DNA of 64,000 nucleotides from Actinophytocola sp. (GTDB lineage: Bacteria > Actinomycetota > Actinomycetes > Mycobacteriales > Pseudonocardiaceae): the NCBI GenBank assembly GCA_009377475.1, contig WHTY01000008.1:19909-83908 (forward strand), written 5' to 3'. Below are positions 33,749 through 42,236 of this stretch, piece by piece. Below the pieces are notes generated by a model. It searched no databases. It was not told the DNA's origin and saw nothing but the letters and a program-made list of their open reading frames with translations. The first letter of the stretch is position 1. Each line of letters begins with the position of its first letter. A program made the position numbers and the translations under genes.

Positions 33749-34534
33749 GTGACCTACTACCGTGCGCGTCGACCCCGGGTGCGAGCTGCCCTTCTTGGCA
33801 TCGTCCTGGGCGGCGTGGCGGCTGGTGGCTACACGGTCGTGACCAGCCCGACGGACTTCGGCGCGGCGCTCACGTCGCTGTCGGCGGAGATCGCGAGCGC
33901 CGACGTCCCTGGCAACGGCGGCGCGAGCGCGCTCGGCGCTGGCGCGTCCCCCGACCCCGCGCCCATGACGACGTCCGAGACCCAGGAGCGCCCGCAGCGC
34001 CCCGCCTCGACGTCGTCGAAGCCGAAGCGCACCTCGAAGCCAAAGCCCACCACGACGACGCCCCGGACGACGTCGTCCGCGCCGCCCACGACGCGGACTA
34101 CCCAGCGCACCCGGCAGCTCACCGTCACCCCCGAGGTGACGACGTCCGAGAGCCCGGAGCCCCGGCCCACGTTGACCGACCGCGTGGTCGCGTTGGTCAA
34201 CGACGTCCGTGCGGACCACGGGTGCGGGGCGGTAACGGTGGACGAGCGCATCGAGCAGGCGGCGAGCAAGCACAGCACCGACATGGCGCAGCGGGACTAC
34301 TTCTCGCACGACACCCCGGAAGGCGTCGGGTTCGCCGAGCGGATCGAGAACGAGGGGTACGCCCGCCCTGGCGCGGAGAACATCGCCAAGGGCTACCGCG
34401 CCGCGGAAGACGTCATGGACGGCTGGATGAACTCCGACGGCCACCGCGCCAACATCCTCAACTGCGACCTGAACACCATCGGTGTCGGCCTCGACACCAA
34501 CGGCTGGCTCTGGACCCAGGACTTCGGCTACTGA
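33749..34534 (+). CDS. Secreted CAP-domain (SCP/PR-1) protein
   Basis: This protein of about 261 residues has an arginine-rich N-terminus and one hydrophobic segment (ALLGIVLGGVAAGGYTVV), a signal peptide or anchor. A long Thr/Pro/Lys-rich linker follows, then a C-terminal CAP domain of about 125 residues. CAP motifs include LVNDVRADHGCGAV, HSTDMAQRDYFSHDTPEG, GAENIAKGY and HRANILNCDLNTIGVG, the last near the conserved HR box. Two cysteines could form a disulfide. GTG at 33749 is preferred because it leads straight into the Arg-rich signal region; GTG at 33731 is also in frame. It acts in or outside the wall; its molecular function is unknown. Confidence 0.85.
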   Translation: MTYYRARRPRVRAALLGIVLGGVAAGGYTVVTSPTDFGAALTSLSAEIASADVPGNGGASALGAGASPDPAPMTTSETQERPQRPASTSSKPKRTSKPKPTTTTPRTTSSAPPTTRTTQRTRQLTVTPEVTTSESPEPRPTLTDRVVALVNDVRADHGCGAVTVDERIEQAASKHSTDMAQRDYFSHDTPEGVGFAERIENEGYARPGAENIAKGYRAAEDVMDGWMNSDGHRANILNCDLNTIGVGLDTNGWLWTQDFGY

Positions 34535-34577
34535 GGGGCAGTGGGGGCCGCCACCCGCCCGGCCCCGCGCCGCCGGC

Positions 34578-35246
34578 TCAGCGGGGCCGGATGCTCACCT
34601 CGGTCACGTGCGCGTCGTCGCCTGCCGTCACCGCGCCGAGCACCGCCTGCGCGACCGACTCCGGCCGCAGGAAGTCCGACCCCCGGTACTCGCGGCCCTC
34701 GCCAGCGACGATGCGTTCCTGCATGGGCGTGTCCGTGCGGCCAGGGTGCACCGACGTCACCCGCAGCGACGGCTCCTCGGCGCGCAGCGCGTCGCCGAAC
34801 GCTCGCAGCGCGAACTTGCTCGCCGCGTACGGCGCCCACCCGGGCCGCGCGTTGTAGCCCGCGCCGGAGTTGATCAGCACGACGTGGCCGGACGTCGCGC
34901 GCAGGGCGGGCAGCAGCAGCCGGGTCAGCTCGACGACCGCGAGCACGTTGACGTCGAAGTTCCGCTGCCAGTCCGCGCGATCAGGGTCCTCGATCCGGCC
35001 GAGCGGCGCGACGCCAGCGGAGTGGACCAGGACGTCGAGCGCATCAAGACCCGCGACGGCCGACGCGACCGCGTCCGGGTCGGTCAGCTCGGCGACGAGC
35101 GGCTGCGCGTCGGGCAGCTCATCAGCCAACACGCGAAGGACGTTGGCGTCCCTGCCGCCGAGCAGCAGCCGGTGGGTGGGGGCCAGGGCGCGCGCGACGG
35201 CGGCGCCAATACCGCGAGAGGCTCCGGTGACCAGTGCGAGTGGCAT
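34578..35246 (-). CDS. Short-chain dehydrogenase/reductase
   Basis: This is a 222-residue classical SDR. It opens with MPLALVTGASRGIGAAV, so the nucleotide motif TGASRGIG is at residues 7-14; SAGVAPLGRI is the NAG-type turn, and INSGAGYNARPGWAPYAASK contains the active Ser, Tyr and Lys. ATG at 35246 is chosen because the Rossmann motif starts right away; the frame extends 36 codons upstream with no sense. It is divergent from the 32-codon ORF at 35308. The substrate is unknown. Confidence 0.9.
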   Translation of the reverse strand: MPLALVTGASRGIGAAVARALAPTHRLLLGGRDANVLRVLADELPDAQPLVAELTDPDAVASAVAGLDALDVLVHSAGVAPLGRIEDPDRADWQRNFDVNVLAVVELTRLLLPALRATSGHVVLINSGAGYNARPGWAPYAASKFALRAFGDALRAEEPSLRVTSVHPGRTDTPMQERIVAGEGREYRGSDFLRPESVAQAVLGAVTAGDDAHVTEVSIRPR

Positions 35247-35307
35247 GGCTCCCAGTGTGATGCCTCCTCCCGGTGGCGGCGTCGTGGGTGGGTTAGAGTG
35301 ACCAGCC

Positions 35308-35406
35308 GTGGAGATTCTGTTTACGACCTTGCTTGTCCTGGCCATCGTGGCCACGACCTGGTTCGCGGGCTACGTCGTCTACCGGCTTTACGCAGACCAG
35401 GGCTGA
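35308..35406 (+). CDS. 32-residue single-pass membrane protein
   Basis: GTG at 35308 opens 32 codons encoding a hydrophobic helix (LFTTLLVLAIVATTWFAGYV) and a short YRLYADQG tail. Its stop overlaps the start of the nitrobindin-like gene as tgatg (35404-35408), a pattern of translational coupling. That coupling is the main reason to call it real. Function unknown. It may mainly serve to load ribosomes onto the next gene. Confidence 0.6.
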   Translation: MEILFTTLLVLAIVATTWFAGYVVYRLYADQG

Positions 35407-36032
35407 TGACGGACAGCGGCAACGAAGCGGTCGAGGCCGCCGTGCAGCGCGCCGAGCACACCAGGGACCGCAACATCCGGCCGTCGCCCGACCTGCCTGA
35501 GCTGCCGATCCCTGGCGACACCGCCAACCTGCGCGACGGTGCCGAGTTGAACGACGCCTGCCTCGCGCTGCTGCCGCTCGTCGGCGTCTGGCGCGGCGAG
35601 GGCCAGGTCGACTACCCCACGATCGACGGCCCGCGCCGCTACGCGCAGCAGCTCACCATCGCGCACGACGGCAGGCCGTTCCTGTTCCACGAGGCCAAGT
35701 CCTGGCTGCTCGACGACGACGGCAACGTCGTCCGGCAGGCCGCGCGCGAGGTCGGCTGGTGGCGGCCGCAGCAGGACGACACCATCGAGCTGTTGCTCGC
35801 CCACAACACCGGCGTGCTCGAAGTCTTCTACGGCAAGCCCCGAACGCAGTCGTCCTGGGAGCTGTCCACCGACGCCGTCGTGCGCTCCACCAGCGCCAAG
35901 GACGTCACCGGCGCGAAGCGGCTGTACGGCATCATCGCCGACGGCGACCTCGGCTACGTCGAGGAGCGCGCCATGGTCGGCCAGCCGTTGCAGCCACACA
36001 CCTCGGCGCAGCTCAAGCGCATAGCGGGATGA
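35406..36032 (+). CDS. Nitrobindin-like heme-binding beta-barrel protein (THAP4/FABP-like)
   Basis: This 208-residue protein has the beta-barrel fold of nitrobindins. LVGVWRGEGQVDYPTIDGPR is the family GxWxGxG signature, and a likely proximal heme His lies near residue 198 (LQPHTSAQLKR). Residues 1-50 are an acidic extension. Members bind ferric heme and scavenge nitric oxide or peroxynitrite; Rv0813c of M. tuberculosis has the same fold as I recall. ATG at 35406 overlaps the stop of the 32-residue ORF, so the two are coupled. Heme binding is a family inference. Confidence 0.85.
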   Translation: MTDSGNEAVEAAVQRAEHTRDRNIRPSPDLPELPIPGDTANLRDGAELNDACLALLPLVGVWRGEGQVDYPTIDGPRRYAQQLTIAHDGRPFLFHEAKSWLLDDDGNVVRQAAREVGWWRPQQDDTIELLLAHNTGVLEVFYGKPRTQSSWELSTDAVVRSTSAKDVTGAKRLYGIIADGDLGYVEERAMVGQPLQPHTSAQLKRIAG

Positions 36033-36098
36033 CTGCGGGCTGATCACGCCCTCAGGGGTGCATACTCACAGAGAGCACCTCTGCCGGGATGGTCCGCG

Positions 36099-37694
36099 AT
36101 GTCCGAAAAGCTCGACCAGGCGCGCGCGGCGTACGCGCGCCGCGACTGGCCGTTGGCGCGCGAGCTGTTCGCGGCGGCGGGTCCCGACGGCGCGGACGAC
36201 CTCAGCAAGTTCGGCGACGCGGCGTGGTGGCTCGGCAGGATCGACGAGACGCTGGCCGTCACCGAGCGCGCCTACCACGCCCACCTCGCAGATGGCCGCA
36301 CCCGACCGGCCGCGATGGGCGCGATGGAGCTGGCGTTCCTGCGGTTCATGCGCGCCGAGGAAGCGCTCGGCGGGGCTTGGCTCGCCGCGGCGCGGCGGCT
36401 GCTCACCGACGACACCGACTGCGTCGAGCACGCCTACCTGCGCTTCTTCCTCGACGTCGACATGGCCGACGAGACCCCAGCACAGGTCGCTGCCACCGCC
36501 CGCGACATCCGCACCACGGCACGCCAGTACGACGACGTCTGCCTCGCGGCGATGGCGACCGTGGCGGAGGCCCGCGCGCTGATCACGGTCGGCGACGTCG
36601 CGGCAGGGCTGGCGCTGCTGGACGAGGCCATGGCGGTCGTGCTCACCGACGAGCTGCCGCCCGGCTGGACCGGCAACATCTACTGCAACGTCATCGGCAT
36701 CTGCCACGAGCTAGTCGACCTGCGGCGGATGCGGTCCTGGACGGAGTCGCTGGAAGAGTGGTGCGGCGCGATGCCAGCCGCCGTCGTGTTCTCCGGCATC
36801 TGCCGGGTGCACCGGGCGCAGCTGATGCAGACGCGCGGCGACTGGACCCGTTCGGAGTCCGAGGCGCGGCGGGTCTGCGACGACCTGGCCGACCTGACCG
36901 TGCCGACGACGGCGGACGCGCACTACGTCGTCGGCGACTCGCTGCGGCTGCGCGGGGAGTTCGACGACGCCGATCGCGCGTACGTGCGCGCCCACGCGCT
37001 CGGCCGCGACCCGCAGCCGGGGATGTCGCTGCTGCGGCTGGCGCAGGGCCGCGCCGACGTCGCCGCCCGGTCCATCCGCGCCGCCCTCGCGGCCACCGGC
37101 GCTCCGCTCGCCCGCGCCCCGCTGTGTTTCGCCGCCGTGGAGATCGACCTCGCCGCTGGCGAACCCGGCGCCGCACGCAAGGCCGCCGACGAGCTGGACG
37201 ACCTCGCGCGCCGCTACCCGAGCCCCGGGCTGCGGGCGATGGCCCTGCACGCGCGGGGCGCGGTGCTGCTCGCCGAGGGACATCCGGCCGACGCGCTGCT
37301 GGTGCTGCGCCAGGCGTGCACGAGCTGGCTGCGCCTGGACGCGCCGTACGAGTGCGCGCGGGTCCGCCTGCTGCTCGCGGACGCCTACGCCGCGCTGGAC
37401 GACGTCGATGCGAGCGCGCGGGAACGCGACGCCGCCGAGGCCACCATGGCCCGCCTCGGCGCGCCACCACCCACGGCGCCCGACCTCCCCGACGGGCTGT
37501 CCGCGCGGGAGGTCGAGGTGCTGGCGCTGGTCGCGCACGGCAAGACCAACCGCGAGGTCGCCGCCGAACTGGTGCTCAGCGAGAAGACCGTGGCGCGGCA
37601 CCTGTCCAACATCTTCACCAAGCTCGGGCTGCCGTCCCGCACGGCCGTTGCCGCCTACGCCTTCGAGCGCGGCCTCGCGCGCCGGAGTGGGTAA
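36099..37694 (+). CDS. LuxR-type regulator with helical TPR-like body
   Basis: This 531-residue protein has a C-terminal LuxR helix-turn-helix ([20 protein letters not shown], then [20 protein letters not shown], about residues 467-525). The first 440 residues form helical repeats of TPR type ([28 protein letters not shown]). There is no ATP-binding module, unlike full LAL regulators, so it resembles the shortened LAL-like proteins common in actinomycetes. It precedes a SAM methyltransferase gene by 97 bp, and such regulator-methyltransferase pairs suggest local control. No receiver domain is present, so phosphorylation is not expected. Confidence 0.85.
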   Translation: MSEKLDQARAAYARRDWPLARELFAAAGPDGADDLSKFGDAAWWLGRIDETLAVTERAYHAHLADGRTRPAAMGAMELAFLRFMRAEEALGGAWLAAARRLLTDDTDCVEHAYLRFFLDVDMADETPAQVAATARDIRTTARQYDDVCLAAMATVAEARALITVGDVAAGLALLDEAMAVVLTDELPPGWTGNIYCNVIGICHELVDLRRMRSWTESLEEWCGAMPAAVVFSGICRVHRAQLMQTRGDWTRSESEARRVCDDLADLTVPTTADAHYVVGDSLRLRGEFDDADRAYVRAHALGRDPQPGMSLLRLAQGRADVAARSIRAALAATGAPLARAPLCFAAVEIDLAAGEPGAARKAADELDDLARRYPSPGLRAMALHARGAVLLAEGHPADALLVLRQACTSWLRLDAPYECARVRLLLADAYAALDDVDASARERDAAEATMARLGAPPPTAPDLPDGLSAREVEVLALVAHGKTNREVAAELVLSEKTVARHLSNIFTKLGLPSRTAVAAYAFERGLARRSG

Positions 37695-37745
37695 TCCGCC
37701 CCATCGCCCGCTGTGCGGTTGCACGCTTTGTCCGATGTCGCGCCG

Positions 37746-37787
37746 CTGCCCTCCTCCTAGCGTCAAGCGCAGGACAAAGGAGGGCAG
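37746..37787 (+). promoter_or_regulatory. Possible SD-sequestering hairpin before the methyltransferase gene
   Basis: ctgccctcct (37746-37755) is exactly complementary to aggagggcag (37778-37787), and the second arm contains the Shine-Dalgarno sequence of the gene at 37792. The 22-base loop is unpaired. If the transcript includes the first arm, translation would be occluded until the stem opens. Confidence 0.45.
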
Positions 37788-37791
37788 CACC

Positions 37792-38907
37792 ATGACCACC
37801 ACCGAAGACCTGCTTGCAGGGTCGAGCAGAACAACCGAAGCCGTGACCACCATTGACGAAGCCGCCGCCGAGGCGTTCGCGGAGCGCCTGTTCGGCGAGT
37901 ACACCAGCGGCATGGTGACGCTGATGATCGACATCGGGCACCGCACCGGCCTGTTCGACGCCGCGGCCGCCGGGCCGGCGACGAGCGCGGAGCTGGCCGA
38001 CCGCGCCGGACTGACCGAGCGCTACGTCCGGGAATGGCTCGGCGCGATCACCACGGCGGACATCACCACCTACGACCCGCTGACCCGCACCTACACACTG
38101 CCCCCGGAGCACGCGGTCTGTCTCACGGGCGGCGGGTCGACCAACGTCGCGCCGGTGAGCCTGATCGTCGGCCACCTCGCCAACCACATCGACGAGGTCG
38201 TGACGGCGTTCCGCGAGGGCGGCGGCGTGCCGTACGAGAAGTTCCGGCCCGGCTTCACCGACGTCATGGACAGCATGAGCCGGGGCGTGTTCGACGGCCA
38301 GCTCGTCGACGGCATCCTGCCGCTCGCCGGTGACCTGCCGGACCGGCTGCGCTCTGGCATCCGCGCCGCCGACATCGGCTGCGGCACAGGGCACGCGCTC
38401 ACCGTGCTCGCCACGGCGTTCCCGGCGTCGACGTTCGTCGGCTACGACATTGCGACCGACGCCATCGAGCGGGCACGCGCTGAGGCGGCCGACGCCGGGC
38501 TGACGAACGTGACCTTCGAGGTCTGCGACGTCGCGAAGCTTCCGGCCGACGCGCGCTTCGACGCGGTGTTCGCGTTCGACGCCATCCACGACCAGGCCGA
38601 CCCGGAGGGCGTGCTGCGCGCCGTGCACGACGCGCTGTCGCCGGGCGGGATCTTCGCCATGCTCGACATCAAGGCGTCGAGCCACCTGGAGAACAACGTC
38701 GGGAACCCGGTGGCGCCGTTGCTCTACGGCGTCAGCACGCTGCACTGCATGACCGTCTCGCTGGCGCTCGGCGGCGCGGGGCTCGGCACGGTGTGGGGTG
38801 AGGAGCTGGCGCGGCAACTGCTCACCGATGCGGGGTTCGAGGTCGTCTCGGTCAGCGACGTGCCGGACGACCCGGTCGACGTCCTCTACCACTGCCGACG
38901 GCCGTAA
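37792..38907 (+). CDS. Class I SAM-dependent methyltransferase with N-terminal winged helix
   Basis: This is a 371-residue methyltransferase. Residues 25-110 look like a winged-helix domain (FGEYTSGMVTLMIDIGHRTG, then LTERYVREWLGAI), as in O-methyltransferases that dimerise through this region. The Rossmann part carries motif I IRAADIGCGTGHALTVLA near residue 190, an acidic residue in VGYDIAT, and FAFDAIHDQADPE. ATG at 37792 follows aaggagg 8 bases upstream. That site can be masked by a hairpin. It ends 9 bp before a convergent methyltransferase gene. Substrate unknown. Confidence 0.85.
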   Translation: MTTTEDLLAGSSRTTEAVTTIDEAAAEAFAERLFGEYTSGMVTLMIDIGHRTGLFDAAAAGPATSAELADRAGLTERYVREWLGAITTADITTYDPLTRTYTLPPEHAVCLTGGGSTNVAPVSLIVGHLANHIDEVVTAFREGGGVPYEKFRPGFTDVMDSMSRGVFDGQLVDGILPLAGDLPDRLRSGIRAADIGCGTGHALTVLATAFPASTFVGYDIATDAIERARAEAADAGLTNVTFEVCDVAKLPADARFDAVFAFDAIHDQADPEGVLRAVHDALSPGGIFAMLDIKASSHLENNVGNPVAPLLYGVSTLHCMTVSLALGGAGLGTVWGEELARQLLTDAGFEVVSVSDVPDDPVDVLYHCRRP

Positions 38908-38916
38908 CCATCACGC

Positions 38917-39558
38917 TCACGCCGCTGGCGTCGCCACCAGCAGGTGCTGCGCCCGCTGGCCCGTCCCTGACCTGCGGTGTTCCACCAGGTCGATGTGCGC
39001 GGCCCGCAGCGCCGCGATGACGTCGTCGGTCGGGCGCACCGTGAAGCCGTGCCGGGTCACCGGCATCGAGGCCATGGCGTCCGGGTCGGCCATCCCGATC
39101 ACGAACCGCCCGCCCTGCACGAGCACCCCGGCGACCTCGGCGAACGCCCGCTGCAGGTCGTCAACGAAGTAGATGGTGTTCACCGTGATCGCGCCGTCAA
39201 CCGAGGCGTCGTCAACGGGCAGCTGCGACATCGACGTCTGGTGCAGCGCCAGCCGCCCCGCGTCGATCTCCCGCGCGTACCTGCGCCGCGCCCGCGCCAG
39301 CATCGCCTCGCTGACGTCGACGCCGTGCACCGCCCCGGACGGCCCCACCCGCTCAAGGAGCGCCCCGAGCCCCGTGCCGCCGCCGAACCCGATGTCCATC
39401 GCGACCGACCCCGGCGTCAGCTCCAGCGCGTCGATCGCGTTGGCGATGAGCTGCGCGTTGCGGTGGTTCAGCAGCATGCCGGTGAGCGCGCCACGACGTC
39501 CCGTCGGATGGCCGAGCTGCTTGGCGAGGCCGCGCTCGAACGACTCACGGAGTCCCAT
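38917..39558 (-). CDS. SAM-dependent methyltransferase (methyltransferase type 11)
   Basis: This 213-residue enzyme has motif I VAMDIGFGGGTGLGALLERV, post-I acidic residue in VHGVDVSEAML, and motif IV-like strand VDGAITVNTIYFVDDL. It resembles small-molecule methyltransferases of the UbiE type. ATG at 39558 lies 2 bases beyond the stop of the upstream pabC-like gene, so the two are co-translated. The reading frame is open further upstream but lies within pabC. Linkage to folate-side metabolism is positional only. Confidence 0.85.
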   Translation of the reverse strand: MGLRESFERGLAKQLGHPTGRRGALTGMLLNHRNAQLIANAIDALELTPGSVAMDIGFGGGTGLGALLERVGPSGAVHGVDVSEAMLARARRRYAREIDAGRLALHQTSMSQLPVDDASVDGAITVNTIYFVDDLQRAFAEVAGVLVQGGRFVIGMADPDAMASMPVTRHGFTVRPTDDVIAALRAAHIDLVEHRRSGTGQRAQHLLVATPAA

Positions 39559-39560
39559 GA

Positions 39561-40406
39561 TCAGCGACGGTACTCGGCCTCGTACGCCGCGACGAGTCGT
39601 GCGTGCAGCTCGCGCGAGTCGGGCAGCCGCTCGCCGTCCAGGCTGTGCACCCGCGTGATCTCGCGGATGGACGACGTCAGGAACACCCCGTCCGCCGCGC
39701 GCAGATCCTCCACTCGCAGCGGCTCGACCTTCGCGTGCCACCCGGCGCGCTGCGCGGCCCGGAACAGCGCTGCCTGCGATGTCCCAGGCAGGATGCCGAT
39801 GGTCGGCGGCGGCGTGTAGAGCGTGTCGTCCCGCGCGATCACCACTGTCGACGTCGGCCCTTCCAGCACGGTGCCGTTCGTGGCGAGGAAGATCGCGTCG
39901 TCCGCGCCGCGCCGGTTCGCCTCCCGGATCGCGGCCATGTTCACCGCGTACGACAACGACTTCGCGCCGAGCAGCAGCCACGGCGCGCGCTCGGCAAGCC
40001 CCTCGTCGATGCCCCGGTCAAGCGTCACCGCCGCGATACCGGCCTCACGCGCGCGGACGATCTTCGCGTCCACGTCCATGCCCAGCGCGAACGGCAGCGG
40101 CTCGCCCTCGGGGTCCGAGCCACGGGTGCAGACCAGCTTGAGCACCATCTCCCGGTCGCGTGGCCAGCGGGCCAGCACCTCGTCCACGGTGCGCTGCCAC
40201 TGGTTGACGTCCTGCCTGGGAAGGTCGAGCATCGCGGCAGAACGGCGCAGCCGGTCGAGGTGGGGTCGCAGCTCGCGGGGGTGGCCGTCCCGTACCAAGA
40301 TTGTTTCGAACACACCGTCGCCGCGCTGCAGACCAAGGTCGTCCACCCGGACCTGGGGTGAATCAGGATCCTCGACGGATCCATCGAGGAATACCAGAAC
40401 GCGCAT
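39561..40406 (-). CDS. pabC: Aminodeoxychorismate lyase / class IV aminotransferase
   Basis: This is a 281-residue fold-type IV PLP enzyme. The PLP lysine is Lys149 in LLGAKSLSYAVNM. The opening VDDLGLQRGDGVFETILV and the phosphate-cup strand TNGTVLEGPTSTVVI are typical. It probably releases pyruvate from aminodeoxychorismate to give p-aminobenzoate, though branched-chain or D-amino acid transaminase activity cannot be excluded. It is divergent from ygfZ, the same arrangement as Rv0812/Rv0811c in M. tuberculosis from memory. The 47-bp shared promoter region is very short. Confidence 0.85.
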   Translation of the reverse strand: MRVLVFLDGSVEDPDSPQVRVDDLGLQRGDGVFETILVRDGHPRELRPHLDRLRRSAAMLDLPRQDVNQWQRTVDEVLARWPRDREMVLKLVCTRGSDPEGEPLPFALGMDVDAKIVRAREAGIAAVTLDRGIDEGLAERAPWLLLGAKSLSYAVNMAAIREANRRGADDAIFLATNGTVLEGPTSTVVIARDDTLYTPPPTIGILPGTSQAALFRAAQRAGWHAKVEPLRVEDLRAADGVFLTSSIREITRVHSLDGERLPDSRELHARLVAAYEAEYRR

Positions 40407-40453
40407 AATAGTCAGGGTAGCTAGAACCGGGGAACCAATAGCGAGGAGCTAAC

Positions 40454-41593
40454 GTGCAGTCTCCTGTGCTCGGGCGGCCGGGCGCTGTCGCCGCGCCAGA
40501 AGGACACCCAGAAGCAGGCGTGCCATGGCACTTCGGCGATCCGTTCGCCGAACAACGCGCGGCGGTCCGCTCGGCGGCGATCATCGACAGATCGCACCGC
40601 CAGGTCGTGGCCGTCACCGGTAGCGACCGGTTGTCCTGGCTGCACCTCGTCATCTCGCAGCACGTCACGGAGCTGGCGGAAGGACGCGGCACCGAGGCGC
40701 TGATCCTGGACAGCCACGGCAGGGTGGAGTCGCACCTCGTCCTCGCGCACACGACGTTGGACGGCGAGCCCACCGTGCTGCTGGACACCGACACCGGCGC
40801 GGAGATCACCAGCGCGTTGCCCAAGGGCGGTACCCAGTCGTTGGTGGAGTACCTGGACGCGATGCGGTTCTGGTCCCAGGTCACGGTCGCCGACGTCACC
40901 GACGACTGGGCGGAGCTGACGCTGCTCGGCCCGCACGCCGACACCGTGCTCGACGAGCTGGAACTGGACATCGACATCGACTCCGAGCGGTTCGCCGTCA
41001 CGACGGGGTCCGGGATCGTCGCGCGCAGGACGCCGTGCCCCGCGCCAGGCGGGATCGAGCTGTTCGTGCCGCGCGGCGAGCTGATGACGTGGTGGGAGCG
41101 GCTGGTCGCGGCGGGCGCGCGGGAAGCGGGCATGTGGGCGCACGACGCGCTGCGGGTGGAGTCGATGCGCCCGCGCAGGGGCGTGGACACCGACGAGCGC
41201 ACCATCCCGCACGAGGTCGGCTGGATCGGCAGCGCCGCGCACGTCGCCAAGGGCTGCTACCGGGGCCAGGAGACCGTGTCGAAGGTCTTCAACGTCGGTA
41301 GGCCGCCGCGCAACATGCTGTTGCTGCACATCGACGGGTCACAGGAGATCTACCCCGAGACGGGTGATCCGGTGCTGCACAAGGACCGCACCGTCGGGCG
41401 AGTCGGCACCGTGGTGCAGCACCACGAGCTTGGTCCGATCGCGCTGGCGCTCATCAAGCGGTCTGTGCCAGCCGACGCCGAACTGTTCGCTGGTCAGGAC
41501 GACCGGATGGCGCAGGTGGCTATCGATCCGGACTCCATGCCGGAGGAAGGCCCTGCGCCGGGTAGAGCAGCGGTGAATCGCCTGCGTGGGTGA
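40454..41593 (+). CDS. ygfZ: Folate-binding YgfZ-family protein
   Basis: This 379-residue protein belongs to the YgfZ/GcvT-like family. The signature KGCYRGQETVSKVFNVG near residue 272 includes the conserved cysteine of the KGCYxGQE motif. The N-terminal GcvT-like region reads LSWLHLVISQHVTEL. YgfZ proteins bind tetrahydrofolate and support repair or assembly of some iron-sulfur enzymes. GTG at 40454 follows gaggagc. It is divergent from pabC, a folate-pathway gene, which makes joint expression sensible. The rsiG-like gene starts 51 bp after its stop. Confidence 0.9.
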   Translation: MQSPVLGRPGAVAAPEGHPEAGVPWHFGDPFAEQRAAVRSAAIIDRSHRQVVAVTGSDRLSWLHLVISQHVTELAEGRGTEALILDSHGRVESHLVLAHTTLDGEPTVLLDTDTGAEITSALPKGGTQSLVEYLDAMRFWSQVTVADVTDDWAELTLLGPHADTVLDELELDIDIDSERFAVTTGSGIVARRTPCPAPGGIELFVPRGELMTWWERLVAAGAREAGMWAHDALRVESMRPRRGVDTDERTIPHEVGWIGSAAHVAKGCYRGQETVSKVFNVGRPPRNMLLLHIDGSQEIYPETGDPVLHKDRTVGRVGTVVQHHELGPIALALIKRSVPADAELFAGQDDRMAQVAIDPDSMPEEGPAPGRAAVNRLRG

Positions 41594-41644
41594 GTGCTCG
41601 ATGTCACGTGATCGACACCGCCATCCGCGTGATAATGCGGCCGG

Positions 41645-42232
41645 GTGCTTGGCATCCGCGACTACCTGGAGCACGATGTCGGCGTGATTGAAGTCCGCCC
41701 CGGCGGCAGGCGCCGCATCGATCGGGTGCTCGCCGCTGACTACGTCCGTGACCTCGAGCGCCTGACCCTGCCCGAGCTGCGGGCGCGGCGCGACGAGGCG
41801 GCGCAGGAGGAGACGGACCTGTCGTATCTGCGGCGGCTGCTGCACGCGCGGATCGACATCGTGCGCGCGGAACAGCGCAGGCGCAGCACTGGCGGGTCGG
41901 GCGACGTCGTGAAGCAGTTGGCCGAGATCCTTGCCGACGACGCGGTGGGCTCGGCAGGCAGGCATCAGTCGCTTGAGCCGTCCCGGGTCGGGGAGCGCAG
42001 GCGGCTCACAGAGGCGTTGATCTCCGACGCGGGCTTGTCCGACGTCGCGTCGCTGTCGGACGAGGCGCTGGAGCGCAGCCTGACGACGTTCGCCGATGAG
42101 GAGCGGTCGGTGTCTGGCAGACGGCGCGAGGTGCAGGCCGTCGTTGACACGCTGAACTCCGAGATCGCAGGGCGTTACGCGCACGGCGCGGCGTCGGTTG
42201 ACGACTTGCTCGCCGCGGAACGAGACGGCTGA
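41645..42232 (+). CDS. rsiG: RsiG-like c-di-GMP-responsive anti-sigma factor
   Basis: This 195-residue, charged, all-helical protein matches Streptomyces RsiG, which holds sigma WhiG inactive when bound to cyclic di-GMP. Two helices each carry the ligand motif. Residues 153-168 give a perfect E(X)3S(X)2R(X)3Q(X)3D (Glu153, Ser157, Arg160, Gln164, Asp168). Residues 56-71 give the same motif with His67 in place of Gln (Glu56, Ser60, Arg63, Asp71). The helices would fold as an antiparallel coiled coil with a dimer of c-di-GMP between them. GTG at 41645 is the likely start; GTG at 41684 is possible. It lies 51 bp after ygfZ. No sigma gene is in the window. Confidence 0.85.
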   Translation: MLGIRDYLEHDVGVIEVRPGGRRRIDRVLAADYVRDLERLTLPELRARRDEAAQEETDLSYLRRLLHARIDIVRAEQRRRSTGGSGDVVKQLAEILADDAVGSAGRHQSLEPSRVGERRRLTEALISDAGLSDVASLSDEALERSLTTFADEERSVSGRRREVQAVVDTLNSEIAGRYAHGAASVDDLLAAERDG

Positions 42233-42236
42233 CCGG

